From assembly GCF_000321225.1 (NCBI RefSeq), contig NW_004450404.1, forward strand, positions 2,493,749 through 2,557,748: a DNA stretch of 64,000 nucleotides. The letters are read 5' to 3'. The stretch's first letter is position 1. Every line of letters starts with the position of its first letter. This DNA comes from Odobenus rosmarus divergens (Eukaryota > Chordata > Mammalia > Carnivora > Odobenidae). This document shows, piece by piece, positions 34,377 through 44,539 of this stretch. The translations under genes and the position numbers were made by a program. Below the pieces are notes generated by a model. The model had not been told where the DNA came from. It did not search any database and worked only from the letters and a program-made list of their open reading frames with translations.

Positions 34377-34914
34377 TTAACTGTGCATGGAGACTTCTGG
34401 GGAAGATGGTGGAGTAGGAGGACCCTAGGCTCACTTCATCTCACAGGTATAACTAGTTAACACTCACATCAGTGTAAATAACCCAGAAAATGACCTGAAG
34501 CCTGGAAGAATAAAGTCCACAATTAAATGTAAAGAAGAGGCCACATTGAAGAGAATAGGAAGGGCAGAGACGTGGTCCAGAATAAAACAGAATCTCTGAG
34601 GGAGTCAGAGACACCACAGGCATGGAGAGGCAAGAGAAACAGACCCCTCATGCTGGAGAGCCTGCATGGGGAAGACGAATCGCTATAACATTTGGCTTTG
34701 AAAACCAGAAGGGCTGAATTCCATGAGTTCTTACAACCATCGGGACTTAAAACCTGGAATTTTAAAAAAATCAGTGGGCTCAGCATTAAAAGGGCCAGGA
34801 AGGTGAGAGGAAACTGAATCCCCACCCTTAAAGAGACGGCACAGCAAATAGGCCAAGGAGATATAGCATAGAAGCAGCAGTTTGAAAGGAACCTGGGGCG
34901 TACAAGAGGGAGAG

Positions 34915-35421
34915 TTATTTCCTAATCTCAGAGTGAGTCCCAGAGGGACAGAGGCCTTGGGGAACTCTTCCAAATAAAAAGTAACTGGCAGGCACCATTT
35001 CTCTCCATTGCTTCCCAGCATGAACACATGGCCACCTACAGGACTTGCTACCTAACTTGCTAGCACTGCTGCGCCCCATACCCCACCCCCGGTGCTTTGG
35101 TGGATTTGCCCTCTCCAAAACGCTCTTGGCCGGAGCCCATATAGGGCAGTGCTGCAGGCGGGGCAGTGTGCAAGCAGCCCCTACAATGGCCAGCATCACT
35201 CCAGTGTGACTCCTGCTACAGGTGAAAGGGACAGATAACCACACACACCAGTTGGATGGAGACCCAGCAGAGGGCTGGAGGCAGACAACTGGTCTGACTG
35301 CAGACCCTACCCACCAATGAAAGCTTCTCAGGGGATGACACAGGGAAAATGGCCTGCAGTTTGGTGCTACTGCAACTGTGGTAAACACCTGCTCTGACTC
35401 AACTAAAACCCAAGACGTCAT
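34915..35421 (-). other. 168-codon antisense ORF in the L1-A 5' UTR
   Basis: Starts at an ATG at 35421 and runs 168 codons against the L1 sense direction inside the 5' UTR. It is rich in Ser, Cys, Pro and Trp, without a recognisable domain. The same frame is open in the L1-B 5' UTR (53054-53464), with alignable residues (for example LAIVGAACTLPRLQH here and LAPVGAVCTIPRLWH there). Position recalls primate L1 ORF0, but no sequence homology to it is claimed. It may simply be a low-stop G+C-rich strand. Confidence 0.5.
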
Positions 35422-35717
35422 CAGACTGGCCCACTAACACCACAGGGACCAAACACTACCCACAACAGGTAAAGAAAGCCATTGCAGATGATTGGAATGA
35501 AGGAAAAGGCAGGTCAGCCCCAACATCAAGGCACATGCAAAACACTTAGGAGACACCTCTGAGCACCAGGTTCTGGTGAACAGGGGACACTGCATTGCAG
35601 GGCACTACACGACCTCTTCTTCATAAGGCCATTACTTTCAAGTGCAGGAGATGTAGCCTTCTTTCCTAACACAGAGAGGTAGACACAGAGAGTTAGACAA
35701 AATGAGAAGACAGAGGA

Positions 35718-35897
35718 GGGGTGCCTGGGTGGCTCAATCAGTTGAGTGTCTGACTCTTGATTTTGTCTCAGGTCATGATCTCAGGGTCATGGGGCTCCAT
35801 GCTCAGCTGGGAGTCTGCTTCTCTCTCTCTCTTTCTCTGTTCCTCCCCCTGCTCATACACTCTCTCTAAAATAAATAAATAAATCTTTTAAAAAAAG
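35718..35897 (+). mobile_element. Can-SINE in L1-A
   Basis: GGGGTGCCTGGGTGGCTCAA head, CT tract, AATAAATAAATAAATC tail. Approximate TSD AGACAGAGGA versus AGGCAGAAGA on either side. The uninterrupted L1-B has the joined form near 53838. Confidence 0.95.
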
Positions 35898-35916
35898 GCA
35901 GAAGAATATATTACAA

Positions 35917-36760
35917 ATGAAAGAAAAGGACAAAATCACAGCAAGAGACCTAAGCAAAATGGAGATAAGTAATATGTCTGATAGAGAATTTAAAGTAATG
36001 GTCATAAAGATACTCACTGGACTTGACGAAAGAGTGGAGGACCTCAGTGAGACTCTCAACAGTGAGATAAAAAAAGAACCAATCAGAGATGAAGAACACA
36101 ATAAATGAAATTAAAAATACACTAGATGGAATAAATAGTAGACTAGATGAAGCAAAAGAATGAATCAGTGACCCAGAGGACAGACTAATGGAAAGTAATC
36201 AAGCTGAGCAGATGAGAGGAAAAAAATGCAAAATGAGAATAGATCTAGGGAACTTAGCAACACCATCAAGTGTGATAACATTTGCATTATAAGGATCCCA
36301 GAAGGAGAAGAGAGACAAAAGGGGGCAGAAAATTTATTTGAAGAAATAATAGCTGAAAACTTCCCAAATCTGGGGGAAGGAAATAGAAATCTAGATCGAG
36401 GAGGCAGAGAGCCCCCAACAAAATCAACCCAAGGAGGGCCACACCAAGACACATAGTAATTAAAATGGCAAAAAGTACTGATAAAGAGAGAATTTTAAAA
36501 GCAGCAAGAGAAAAGAAAGCAGTTACATACAAGGGAAACCCCATTAGGTTATCAGCTGAAGTTTCAGCAGAAACTTTGCAGGCTAGAAGAGAATGGCATC
36601 ATATATTCAAAATGTTGAAAGGAAAAAAACCTGCAGCCAAGAATATTCTATCCAGTCAGGCTATCATTCAGAATAGAAGGAGAGATAGGGTTTACCAGAC
36701 AAAGAAAAGTTAAAGGAATTCATGACCATTAAATCAGCCCTACAAGAAATGTTAAAGGGG
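35917..36760 (+). pseudogene. L1-A ORF1 remnant (RNA-binding chaperone)
   Basis: L1 ORF1p is a trimeric coiled-coil RNA-binding protein that packages L1 RNA. Here the frame opens with MKEKDKITARDLSKMEI (35917), continues through a charged coiled-coil-like stretch, is interrupted, then resumes with the RRM segment containing RIPEGEERQKGAENLFEEII (about 36290) and, in another frame from 36465, the C-terminal domain with DKERILKAAREKKAVTYKGN and LQARREWHHIFKMLKGKKPA. Stops near 36108 and 36456 and a frame change before 36465 make it non-functional. The same regions are found in L1-B at 53838-54735. Confidence 0.93.
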
Positions 36761-37119
36761 ACTCTTTGAATGGAAAGGAAAGACCATAAACAAGAGTAAA
36801 GATAGTAAAGAAGCACAAAAGCAGTAAAAATAAGTATATCCGTAAAAACCAGTGAAAGGACTCACAAAAGGATGTAAAGTATGATGCCATATCCCTAAAA
36901 TGTGGGAGGGGGGAGGAGTAAAAAATGGGTTCAAACTAAGTGACCATCAACTTAATATAGACTGTTTATGCAGAAGATGTTATATATATATATAAACTGA
37001 ATCGTAACCACAAATCAAAAACCAGTAATAGGTATGCAAAAAAGAAATAGAAAAGAATCAAAATATGTCACTAAAGAAAGCTAACTAACTGTGAGAAGAG
37101 AGCAAGGGAAGGATAGAAA

Positions 37120-37149
37120 TACATACATACATACATACATACATACATA
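37120..37149. repeat. (ACAT)n microsatellite in L1-A
   Basis: Seven or so tandem ACAT units between ORF1 and ORF2. Confidence 0.95.
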
Positions 37150-37159
37150 AATCTTAAAA

Positions 37160-38084
37160 AAAACAAGACCCATCTATATGCTGCATATAAGAGACTCATT
37201 TCAGACCAATCAAGACACATGCAGATTGAAAGTGAAGGGATGGAGAAATATTTATCATGCAAATGGATGTGAAAAGAAAGCTGGGGTAGCAATACTTACT
37301 TTGGGCAAAATAGACTTTAAAACAAAGACTGTAACAAGAGACAATGAAGGACACTACATAATCCTTCAGGGCACAATACAGCAGGAAGATGTAACAATTG
37401 TCAATATTTATGCACCCAACGTGGGGGCGCCCAAATATTTAAAGTAGTAATAACAAACATAAAGGAAATAAATGATAGTAATTTAAACTTTAAAATTTGA
37501 GGTAATTTAAAACTAAAGTACTAGTAAATAATAGTAATATAATAATAGTAGGGGACTTTTTCTTTAAGACTTTATTTATTGAGAGAGAGAGTGAGCCAGA
37601 GAGAGCACAAGTCGGGGGGGAGGGAGGGGCAGAGGGAGAAGCAGACTCCCCGCTGAGCGAGGAACCTGATGCGGGGCTCCATCCCAGGACTCTGAGATCA
37701 TGACCTGAGCTGAAGGCAGCCGCTTAACCAACTGAGCCACTCAGGCGCCCCAGTAGGGGACTTTAATATCCCAGTTACATCGGTAGATCATCCAAACAGA
37801 AAATCAACAAGGAAACAGGGGCTTTGAATGACATATTGGACCAGATGGATTTAACAGATATATTCAGAACATTCCATTCTGAAAGAGCAGAATATACATT
37901 CTTTTTAAGTACACATGGAGCATTCTTCAGAATAGATTACATATTAGGCCAGAAAACAAGTCTCAACAAATTCAGAAAGATGGAAGTCATACCATACATC
38001 TTTTCTGACCCCAATGCTATGAAACTAGAAATCAACCACAAGAAAAAAATCTGGAAAGAGCACAAAAACCTGGAGGTTAAATAA
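37160..38084 (+). pseudogene. L1-A ORF2 endonuclease remnant
   Basis: The AP-like endonuclease domain of ORF2p nicks target DNA to prime reverse transcription. Recognisable parts are LKVKGWRNIYHANGCEKKAG then VAILTLGKIDFKTKTVTRDN and IVNIYAPNVGAPKYLK (37178-37447), and after a SINE, LNDILDQMDLTDIFRTFHSE through the end motif, read as FSDPNAMKLEI (37824-38084). The family's catalytic His in the S-D-H motif is Pro here, while L1-B and L1-C keep His. The start of ORF2 is not legible. Confidence 0.92.
37560..37751 (-). mobile_element. Can-SINE in L1-A, minus strand, with TSD
   Basis: Perfect 13-bp TSD, AGTAGGGGACTTT, at 37547-37559 and 37752-37764. Head at the right (CACTCAGGCGCCCC). Confidence 0.97.
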
Positions 38085-38559
38085 CATGCTACTAAACAGT
38101 GAACAGGCCAACCAAGAAATCGAAGAAAAAAATAAAAAAGTGTGTGGCAACAAATGAAATGAAAACACAAGGTCTAGAAGGTTTGGGGTGCAGCAAAAGC
38201 TCTTCTAAGATGGAAGTTTATAGGAATACAGACTTACCTTAATAAGCAAGAAAAATCTCAAACAAACAACTTCACCTTATACCCAAAGGAGCTAGAAAAA
38301 GAAGAACAAACAAAACCCCAAACCTTCAGAAGGAAGGAAACAATAAAGATTAGCACAGAAATAAATAATATAGAAATTAAAGAAATAATAGAACACACCA
38401 ATGAAACCAGGAGCTGATTCTTTGAAAAGATTAATAAAATTGATAAACCTTTAGCCAGATTTATCAAAAAGAAAAAGAGAGAGAACTCAAATACACAAAA
38501 TCACAAATAGAAGAGGATAAACAACAACCAACACCACAAAAATACAAAGGATCATAAGA

Positions 38560-39900
38560 GTATATTATGAAAAATTATATGTCAACAAACTGGACAACCT
38601 AGAAGAAGTAGATAAATTCCTAGAAACATATAACCTCCCAAAACTCAATCAGGAAGAAATGAAAAATTTGAACAGACTGATTACCAGCAATGAAATTGAA
38701 TCTGTAATCAAAAATCTCCCAACAAACAAAAGTCCAGGACCACATGGCTTCACAGTTGAAATCTACCAAACATTTATTTTATTTTCTTAAAGATTTTATT
38801 TATTTATTTTACAGAGAGAGAAGGGGGGCAGAGGGAGAGGGAGAGAAGTTCAAGCAGACTCCCTGCTGAGTGGGGAGCTCAGTGCGGGGCTCAATCTCAG
38901 GACCCCAAGATCGTGACCTGAGCCAAAATCAAGAGGCAGACACTTAACCAACTGAGCCACCCAGGTGTCCCTCTACCAAACATTTAAAGAAGAGTAAATA
39001 CCTATTTTTCTCAAACTATTCCAAAAAACAGAAGAGGAGGGAAAACTTCCAAATTTATTCTATCAGGTGAGCATTACCCTGATGCCAAAACCAAATAAAG
39101 ACACTACAAGAAAAGAGAATTACAGGCCAATATATCTCATGAATGTAGTTGCAAAAATCCTTAACAAAATATTAGCAAGCCAAATCTAATAATACATTAA
39201 AAAATAATTAAACATGACCAAGTGGGATTTATTCCAGGATGCAAGGGTTCAATATTCACAAAACAATCAGTGTGGTACAACCCATTGGTGAGAGAAAGGA
39301 TAAAAATCATAGGATCATTTCAATAGATGAAGAAAAAGCCTTTGAGAAAGGACAACATCCATTTCTGATAAAAACCCTCAATAAAGTGGGTTAAGAGGGA
39401 ACATAATAAAGGCCACATATGAAAAGCCCACTGCTAACATTCTACTCAATGGTGAAAAGCTGAGAACTTTCCTCCTAAGACCAGGAAAAAGACAAGGGTG
39501 TCCTCTCTTACTTTTATTCAACATGGTACTGGAAATCATAGCCACAGCAAATAGACAACAAAAAGGAATAATAGGCACCCAAATTTGTAAGGAAGAAGTA
39601 GAACTTTCATTATCTGCAGATGATAAGACATTACATATAGAAAACCCTAAAGGCTCCACCCCAAAATTACCAGAACTATTAAATGAATTCAGTAAAGTCA
39701 CAGGATACAAAATTGATGTACAGAAACCTGTTGCATTTCTACACACTAATAATGAACCAGCAGAAAGGGAAATGAAGAAAGCAAACTCATTTACAATTGC
39801 ACCAAAAATAACAAAATACTTAGGAATAAACTTAACCAAGTAGATGAAAGACCTGTACTCTGAAAACTATAAATCCCTAATAAAAGAAATTGAAGATCTG
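38560..39900 (+). pseudogene. L1-A reverse transcriptase remnant
   Basis: The ORF2p RT copies L1 RNA at the nicked target. Visible are [13 protein letters not shown] (broken by a SINE), then [19 protein letters not shown] near 39100, GKRQGCPLLLLFNMVLEIIA near 39500 and the palm motif, read as LSADDKTLHIEN near 39610 where active copies have FADD. The frame 39523-39843 is open for 106 codons but without activity: aromatic lost before ADD, numerous upstream stops. It ends at a deletion junction near 39896. Confidence 0.93.
38777..38971 (-). mobile_element. Can-SINE in L1-A RT, minus strand, with TSD
   Basis: Perfect 15-bp TSD, TCTACCAAACATTTA, at 38762-38776 and 38972-38986. Head at the right (GAGCCACCCAGGTGTCCC). 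Confidence 0.97.
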
Positions 39901-41130
39901 AGGTATCACAAATCCAGATTTCAAGTGATACTACAAAGCTGTAGTTATCAAAACAATATGGTACTGGCACAAAAAGAGACACATAGATCAATGGAACAGA
40001 ATGGAAAGCTGGAAAACGAACCCATGATTATATGGTCAATTAATCCTCAATAAAAGAGGGAAGACTATGTAATGGGAAAAAGGCAGTCTCTTCAGCAGAT
40101 GGTGTTGGGAAAACGGGACAGCTACATGCCAAAGAATGAAACTGGACCACTTTCTTACACCATACACAAAAATAAGCTCAAAATGGATTGAAGACCTAAA
40201 TGTGAGACCTGAAACCATAAAATTCCTGGAGAGAGCACAGGAAGTAATCTCTCTGACATCAGTTGTAACATTTTTCTGGATATGTCTCCTGAGGCAAGGG
40301 AAACAAAAGCAAAATCAAGCTATTATGACTACATCAAAATAAAAAGCTTCTGCACAGTGAAGGAAACAATCAGCAAAACTAAAAGATAACCTACTGAATG
40401 GGAGAAGATATTTGCAAATGACATATCTAATAAAGAGTTAGTATCCAAAACATATAATGAACTGATACAACTCAACACACATAAAACCTCCAGATAATCC
40501 AATTAAAAGTGGGCAGAAGACATGAATAGATGTTTTTCCAAGGAAGACATACAGATGGTCAACAGACATGAAAAGATGCTCAACATCACTCATCATCATG
40601 GAAACACAAATCAAAACCACTGTGAGATATCACCTCACACCTGCTAGAATGGCTAAAACCAAAACTCAAGAAATGACAAGTGTTGATGGGGATGTGGAGA
40701 AAAAAGAACCCTTGTGCACCCTTGTTGGTGGGAATGCAAACTGGTGCAGCCACTGTGAAAATGGTATGGAGGTTCCCAAAAAATTAAAAATAGAACTACC
40801 CTATGATCCAGTAATCACATTACTGGGTATTTACTCAAAGAATATAAAAACACTAATTTGGAAGGATATGTACACCCCTATGTTTACTGCAGCATTGCTT
40901 ACGATAGCCAAATTATGGAAGAAGTTCAAGTGTCCATTGCTAGATAAATGGATAAAGAAAAAGTAGTGTGTGTGTGTGTGTATATATATATATAGGAATG
41001 TTAGCTATCAAGAAGAATGAAATCTTGCCATTTTCAACAACATGGGTGGAGCTAGAGAGAATAATACCAAGCAATAAGTCAGTCAGAGAAAGACAAATAC
41101 TATATCATTTTACTCATATGTGGAATTTAA
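39901..41130 (+). pseudogene. L1-A ORF2 C-terminal remnant
   Basis: Contains [35 protein letters not shown] (40136), [18 protein letters not shown] (40568), and [20 protein letters not shown] through the Cys-containing end. Several stops separate the pieces. A (GT)n(TA)n run at 40965-40994 replaces the WYIYT codons. Confidence 0.92.
40965..40994. repeat. (GT)n(TA)n microsatellite in L1-A
   Basis: TAGTGTGTGTGTGTGTGTAT followed by (AT)n, at the place where L1 ORF2 has a short TATATATA run. Confidence 0.95.
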
Positions 41131-41440
41131 GAACCAAAGCAAATGAATAAAGGGGAAAAAAAAGAGATACAAACCAAGAAAAGACTCTTAACTCTAGAAA
41201 ACAAACTGCTAGTTACCAGAGGGGAGGGGCTGGGGGGATGGGTGAGACGGGCGACGGGGATTAAGGAGGGCACGTGTTGTGATGAGCACTGGGTGATGTA
41301 TGGAATTTTTGAATCACTATATTGTACACCTGAAACTAATGTAATACTGCATGTTAACTATACTGGAATTAAAATTAAAAACTTATATATATGTAGTATA
41401 TACAAATAAAAATATAGAAGTAATTAGGCCATCTAGAAAA

Positions 41441-42379
41441 TTAACTGCATGGTAAAAATTAAACCACATAAAAGTTTTCAAAATGAAAAATAAGTTCCCC
41501 TTCCCCCAGCTTCTCTGCCCTGAGGTAAACACTTTAAATCAAATCTTTTTGAAATATGTTTCTCTGGTATTTAATAGTATTATTTTCGATAATAAACATA
41601 TAATTGTATGTCTTACATATATTCTGTTAATGTCCCACTCTGAAGAATGAGGAATTTGGCTCATACCACCTGATATCACCTGATTTTGTTATATTATTAT
41701 TTTCACATAATCCAGGTTTATGTGATTTCATTTTGTAACTTTGTCTTTGACTTTGTCTTTAGATTAATTATAAAATATTAAAGCAAATAAAATAGCACTT
41801 GCATTATTAGGTTTATGTAAATTTATGTAAATATTATTCACTACAGGAGATTTCTCCTATAGAAATATCCGTGTCACCACACTTGAGAGAGGATTTTAAA
41901 AGCATCAAATTCTAGTGCTTCTTTCAGATCATAGTCAACTGCCATTGTTTCATCTATCTCAAGCTTTCAGGTATACCATTGCTTTTTTTCTATAATAACT
42001 TTTGTAAGGCATTTTTCATACAGATGTGTAGATGGCAAATTATCTGCATTTTTGCATATCTGAAAATGTATTTTATTTTTACACTTGTAGAATGGCTAAG
42101 CATGAATTCTTTTTTAAAAAAAGATTTTTATTGTTATGTTAATCACCATACATTACATCATTAGTTTTTGATGTAGTGTTCCATGATTCATTGTTTGTGC
42201 ATAACACCCAGTGCTCCACGCAGAACGTGCCCTCTTTAATACCCATCACCAGGCTAACCCTGAATTCTAAGTTCCTAATCATTACCGCCCCAAGTTTTAA
42301 AAGCAGCATTCCACAGTTTCTCAAAGTTATTTTAATTTCTTTTCTCCCTGGAATTCTGAAATTATGCTAATTCACCTCT
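41441..42379. other. AT-rich intergenic DNA
   Basis: No gene. May contain decayed L1M 3' UTR. A short young L1 is listed at 42111. Confidence 0.4.
42111..42260 (-). mobile_element. Short L1 3' insertion with TSD
   Basis: TGTTATGTTAATCACCATAC and GTGTTCCATGATTCATTG are the reverse complement of the L1 end. An 8-bp TSD, TGAATTCT, lies at 42103-42110 and 42261-42268. Confidence 0.93.
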
Positions 42380-42473
42380 CTCACCATGGTTCCTGTTGCT
42401 CAATTCCTCTCCCACAGGTAACTGTTACCTCTCTCATATGCATCCTTCCAGAGTTATTTTATGAATACACTAC

Positions 42474-42897
42474 TGTTGGAGGAGAGCATCAATAAGATGT
42501 GACCACCAGTTGACCAGTTGACCCCAGAGCTGGACCTGGGCAATTGGAGGCTCCCTGCCCCTCCCCTGTCCTTGCATCGCATGTTCCACTTGTATTCCCC
42601 ACTCCCAGAAGCTGCTCCAAGGACACAACCTTGAGATAAAATGTGGTGTTGAGGGTATTTGGACTGGGTAAGTGACTGAACCCAGTAAAGGCCTCTATAT
42701 AAACTTAAGATTCTTGCAGGTGCATGTGGAAATGTAAGCACCCAAGACAAGCCTTGTAAATCAGTTCCCTTGCTTATTAAACCTGCCACCTACCAATCTG
42801 CAGTGGCCTGCCTCTTTCTTTAGTCTCTTCTTGCCCTCTGTATATGAATGTCAGCTTCAGATTATACCTGAGAAGCTCCCAAGGCTGTGAACCAACA
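42474..42897 (+). mobile_element. Solo retroviral-type LTR
   Basis: Begins TGTTGGAGG and ends GAACCAACA, giving the canonical TG...CA with 6-bp inverted ends (TGTTGG/CCAACA). Inside are a TATA box (CTATATAAACTT, about 42695) and a polyadenylation signal (TTATTAAACC, about 42774) in the plus direction, followed by a pyrimidine-rich U5-like end. Flanks ACTAC (42469-42473) and ACTAT (42898-42902) make a 5-bp target duplication with one mismatch. No internal retroviral sequence adjoins it, so it is a solo LTR. Family not assigned. Confidence 0.72.
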
Positions 42898-43045
42898 ACT
42901 ATTACATACGTATGTGCTAGTAAATAATACCTTCTATATTCTTTCCCTCTTTTTTATTTTTTTTTACAAATGCCAGTGTACTATTTTCTTATTTAACATG
43001 ATATCATGACAATCTTTCCAGATCATTACCTGAAAGATTTCTACA

Positions 43046-43067
43046 TTTTTTGACAATTGTCAAAAAA
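43046..43067. repeat. 22-bp perfect palindrome
   Basis: Six T, GACAATTGTC, six A: self-complementary without a loop, within the L1M relic. Confidence 0.95.
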
Positions 43068-43915
43068 AATTTTTCTATGGATATGCCTTATTTAACCAGT
43101 GCCTCTTGGAATATTTTGAGTGTTTTCCAATCTTTTGTAATCACAAACAATGCCACAATGAATAAGCATGTACAAATGTCTGTAGGATAAATTCCCAAAA
43201 GTCGTGCTGTTGGTTCAGCAGATATGTAAATTTGTAATTTTGATAAATATTGCCAGTTTACCTCCATGAAGCTTTACCAATTCATACTCTCAGCAACAAC
43301 ATACGAGAGATTCTTTCCTCTTATTAGTCCAATAGAGCATGTTATTTCATTGTCACCAATGAAACAATTCATTGTCACCAATCTCATAGAACTATTGTAT
43401 GTCAGCATAATTTTCTTTATTTTTCTTATTATGAGTAAGGATGAGCCTTTAAAATATGCTTAAGAACCATTTGCATTTCCTTTTCTGTGAACTGTATGTT
43501 CATAATCTTTCCTATTTTTCTTTTTTTTTTCTATTGGGTTCCTGATCTGATCTTAATTTGTAGGAACTTTTTACATATTAGGGAAAGTAGCACTTTATGG
43601 TATGAGTTGTAAATATTTTTCTAAGTCGATGTTTGTCTTTTGGCTTTAGGTTTTAGATTTTTTCTCAGTATTTTCCTTTATGGCTTCAGGATTTTTAATC
43701 TTTAAGGCCACACCTCCCAAGATTATGAAACTATTCTTCCATTTATTTTCAGTTTTATTTTATTTTAAAATAAAAATATCCTTTTAAGTTGGAATTTACC
43801 TTAGTATAAGATTTTAGGTATAAATCAAATTTTTAGTTTTTAGATGGCTACCCAGTTGTCTAATTAAAATTCGGAGTAATCCATCTCTTTCCCATGGATA
43901 TAAGCTATTACTTTT

Positions 43916-44330
43916 TTTTTAAATAATTTTTTATTGTTATGTTAATCACCATACATTACATCATTAGTTTTTGATGTAGTGTTCCATGATTCATTGTTTG
44001 TGTATNNNNNNNNNNNNNNNNNNNNNNNNNNNNNNNNNNNNNNNNNNNNNNNNNNNNNNNNNNNNNNNNNNNNNNNNNNNNNNNNNNNNNNNNNNNNNNN
44101 NNNNNNNNNNNNNNNNNNNNNNNNNNNNNNNNNNNNNNNNNNNNNNNNNNNNNNNNNNNNNNNNNNNNNNNNNNNNNNNNNNNNNNNNNNNNNNNNNNNN
44201 NNNNNNNNNNNNNNNNNNNNNNNNNNNNNNNNNNNNNNNNNNNNNNNGCAACCCTCAGTTTGTTTCCTGAGATTAAGAATTCCTCATATCAGTGAGGTCA
44301 TATGATACATGTCTTTCTCTGACTTATTTC
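43916..44330 (-). mobile_element. Young L1 with double 3' UTR, partly in an assembly gap
   Basis: The left side carries the L1 terminus (second 3' UTR unit), the right side the first unit and ORF2 end, so both units flank the gap. A perfect 16-bp TSD, ATAAGCTATTACTTTT, lies at 43900-43915 and 44331-44346. Confidence 0.95.
44006..44247. other. Assembly gap, 242 N
   Basis: The gap covers the G-rich double 3' UTR of the L1 above. The intact copy at 31779-32547 has about 327 bases between the same two edges. Confidence 0.95.
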
Positions 44331-44364
44331 ATAAGCTATTACTTTTATCAAAAATAAATTTTCA

Positions 44365-44539
44365 GGGGCCTGGGTGGCTCAGTTAGTTAAGTGACTGCCT
44401 TCAGCTCAGGTCATGGTCCTGGATTCCTATGATCCGAGTCCCGCATCAGGCTCCCTGCTCAGCGGGGAGTCTGCTTCTCCCTCTGAACTCCGCCCCCCCA
44501 TGCCCTCTCTCTCAAATAAATAAAGTCTTTAAAAAAAAG
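44365..44539 (+). mobile_element. Can-SINE with short TSD
   Basis: GGGGCCTGGGTGGCTCAG head and CTCAAATAAATAAAGTC tail. A 9-bp TSD, AAATTTTCA, lies at 44356-44364 and 44540-44548. Confidence 0.95.

Larger units (their letters stand above)
34386..41395 (+). mobile_element. L1-A: near-full-length but dead L1
   Basis: Complete order of an autonomous L1: 5' UTR (about 34386-35914), ORF1 remnant, ORF2 endonuclease, reverse transcriptase and C terminus, then a 3' UTR ending near 41395. The two ORFs are broken by stops, frameshifts and three SINE insertions, and a central ORF2 segment is deleted at about 39896. Excluding SINEs it is about 6.4 kb, close to the usual L1 size. Possible old TSD: TTAACTGTGCATGG (34377-34390) versus TTAACTGCATGG (41441-41452). 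Confidence 0.95.

Noticed and set aside
37120..37149. CRISPR-like short repeats
   Set aside because: A simple tetranucleotide microsatellite in a vertebrate genome; no spacer structure anywhere in the window.
39378..39839. 153-codon minus-strand frame
   Set aside because: Antisense shadow of the L1-A reverse transcriptase; not in the 5' UTR and not comparable with the antisense ORF reported.
43979..44305. Open frames spanning the N gap
   Set aside because: Open only because N codons are not stops; the flanks are L1 3' UTR.
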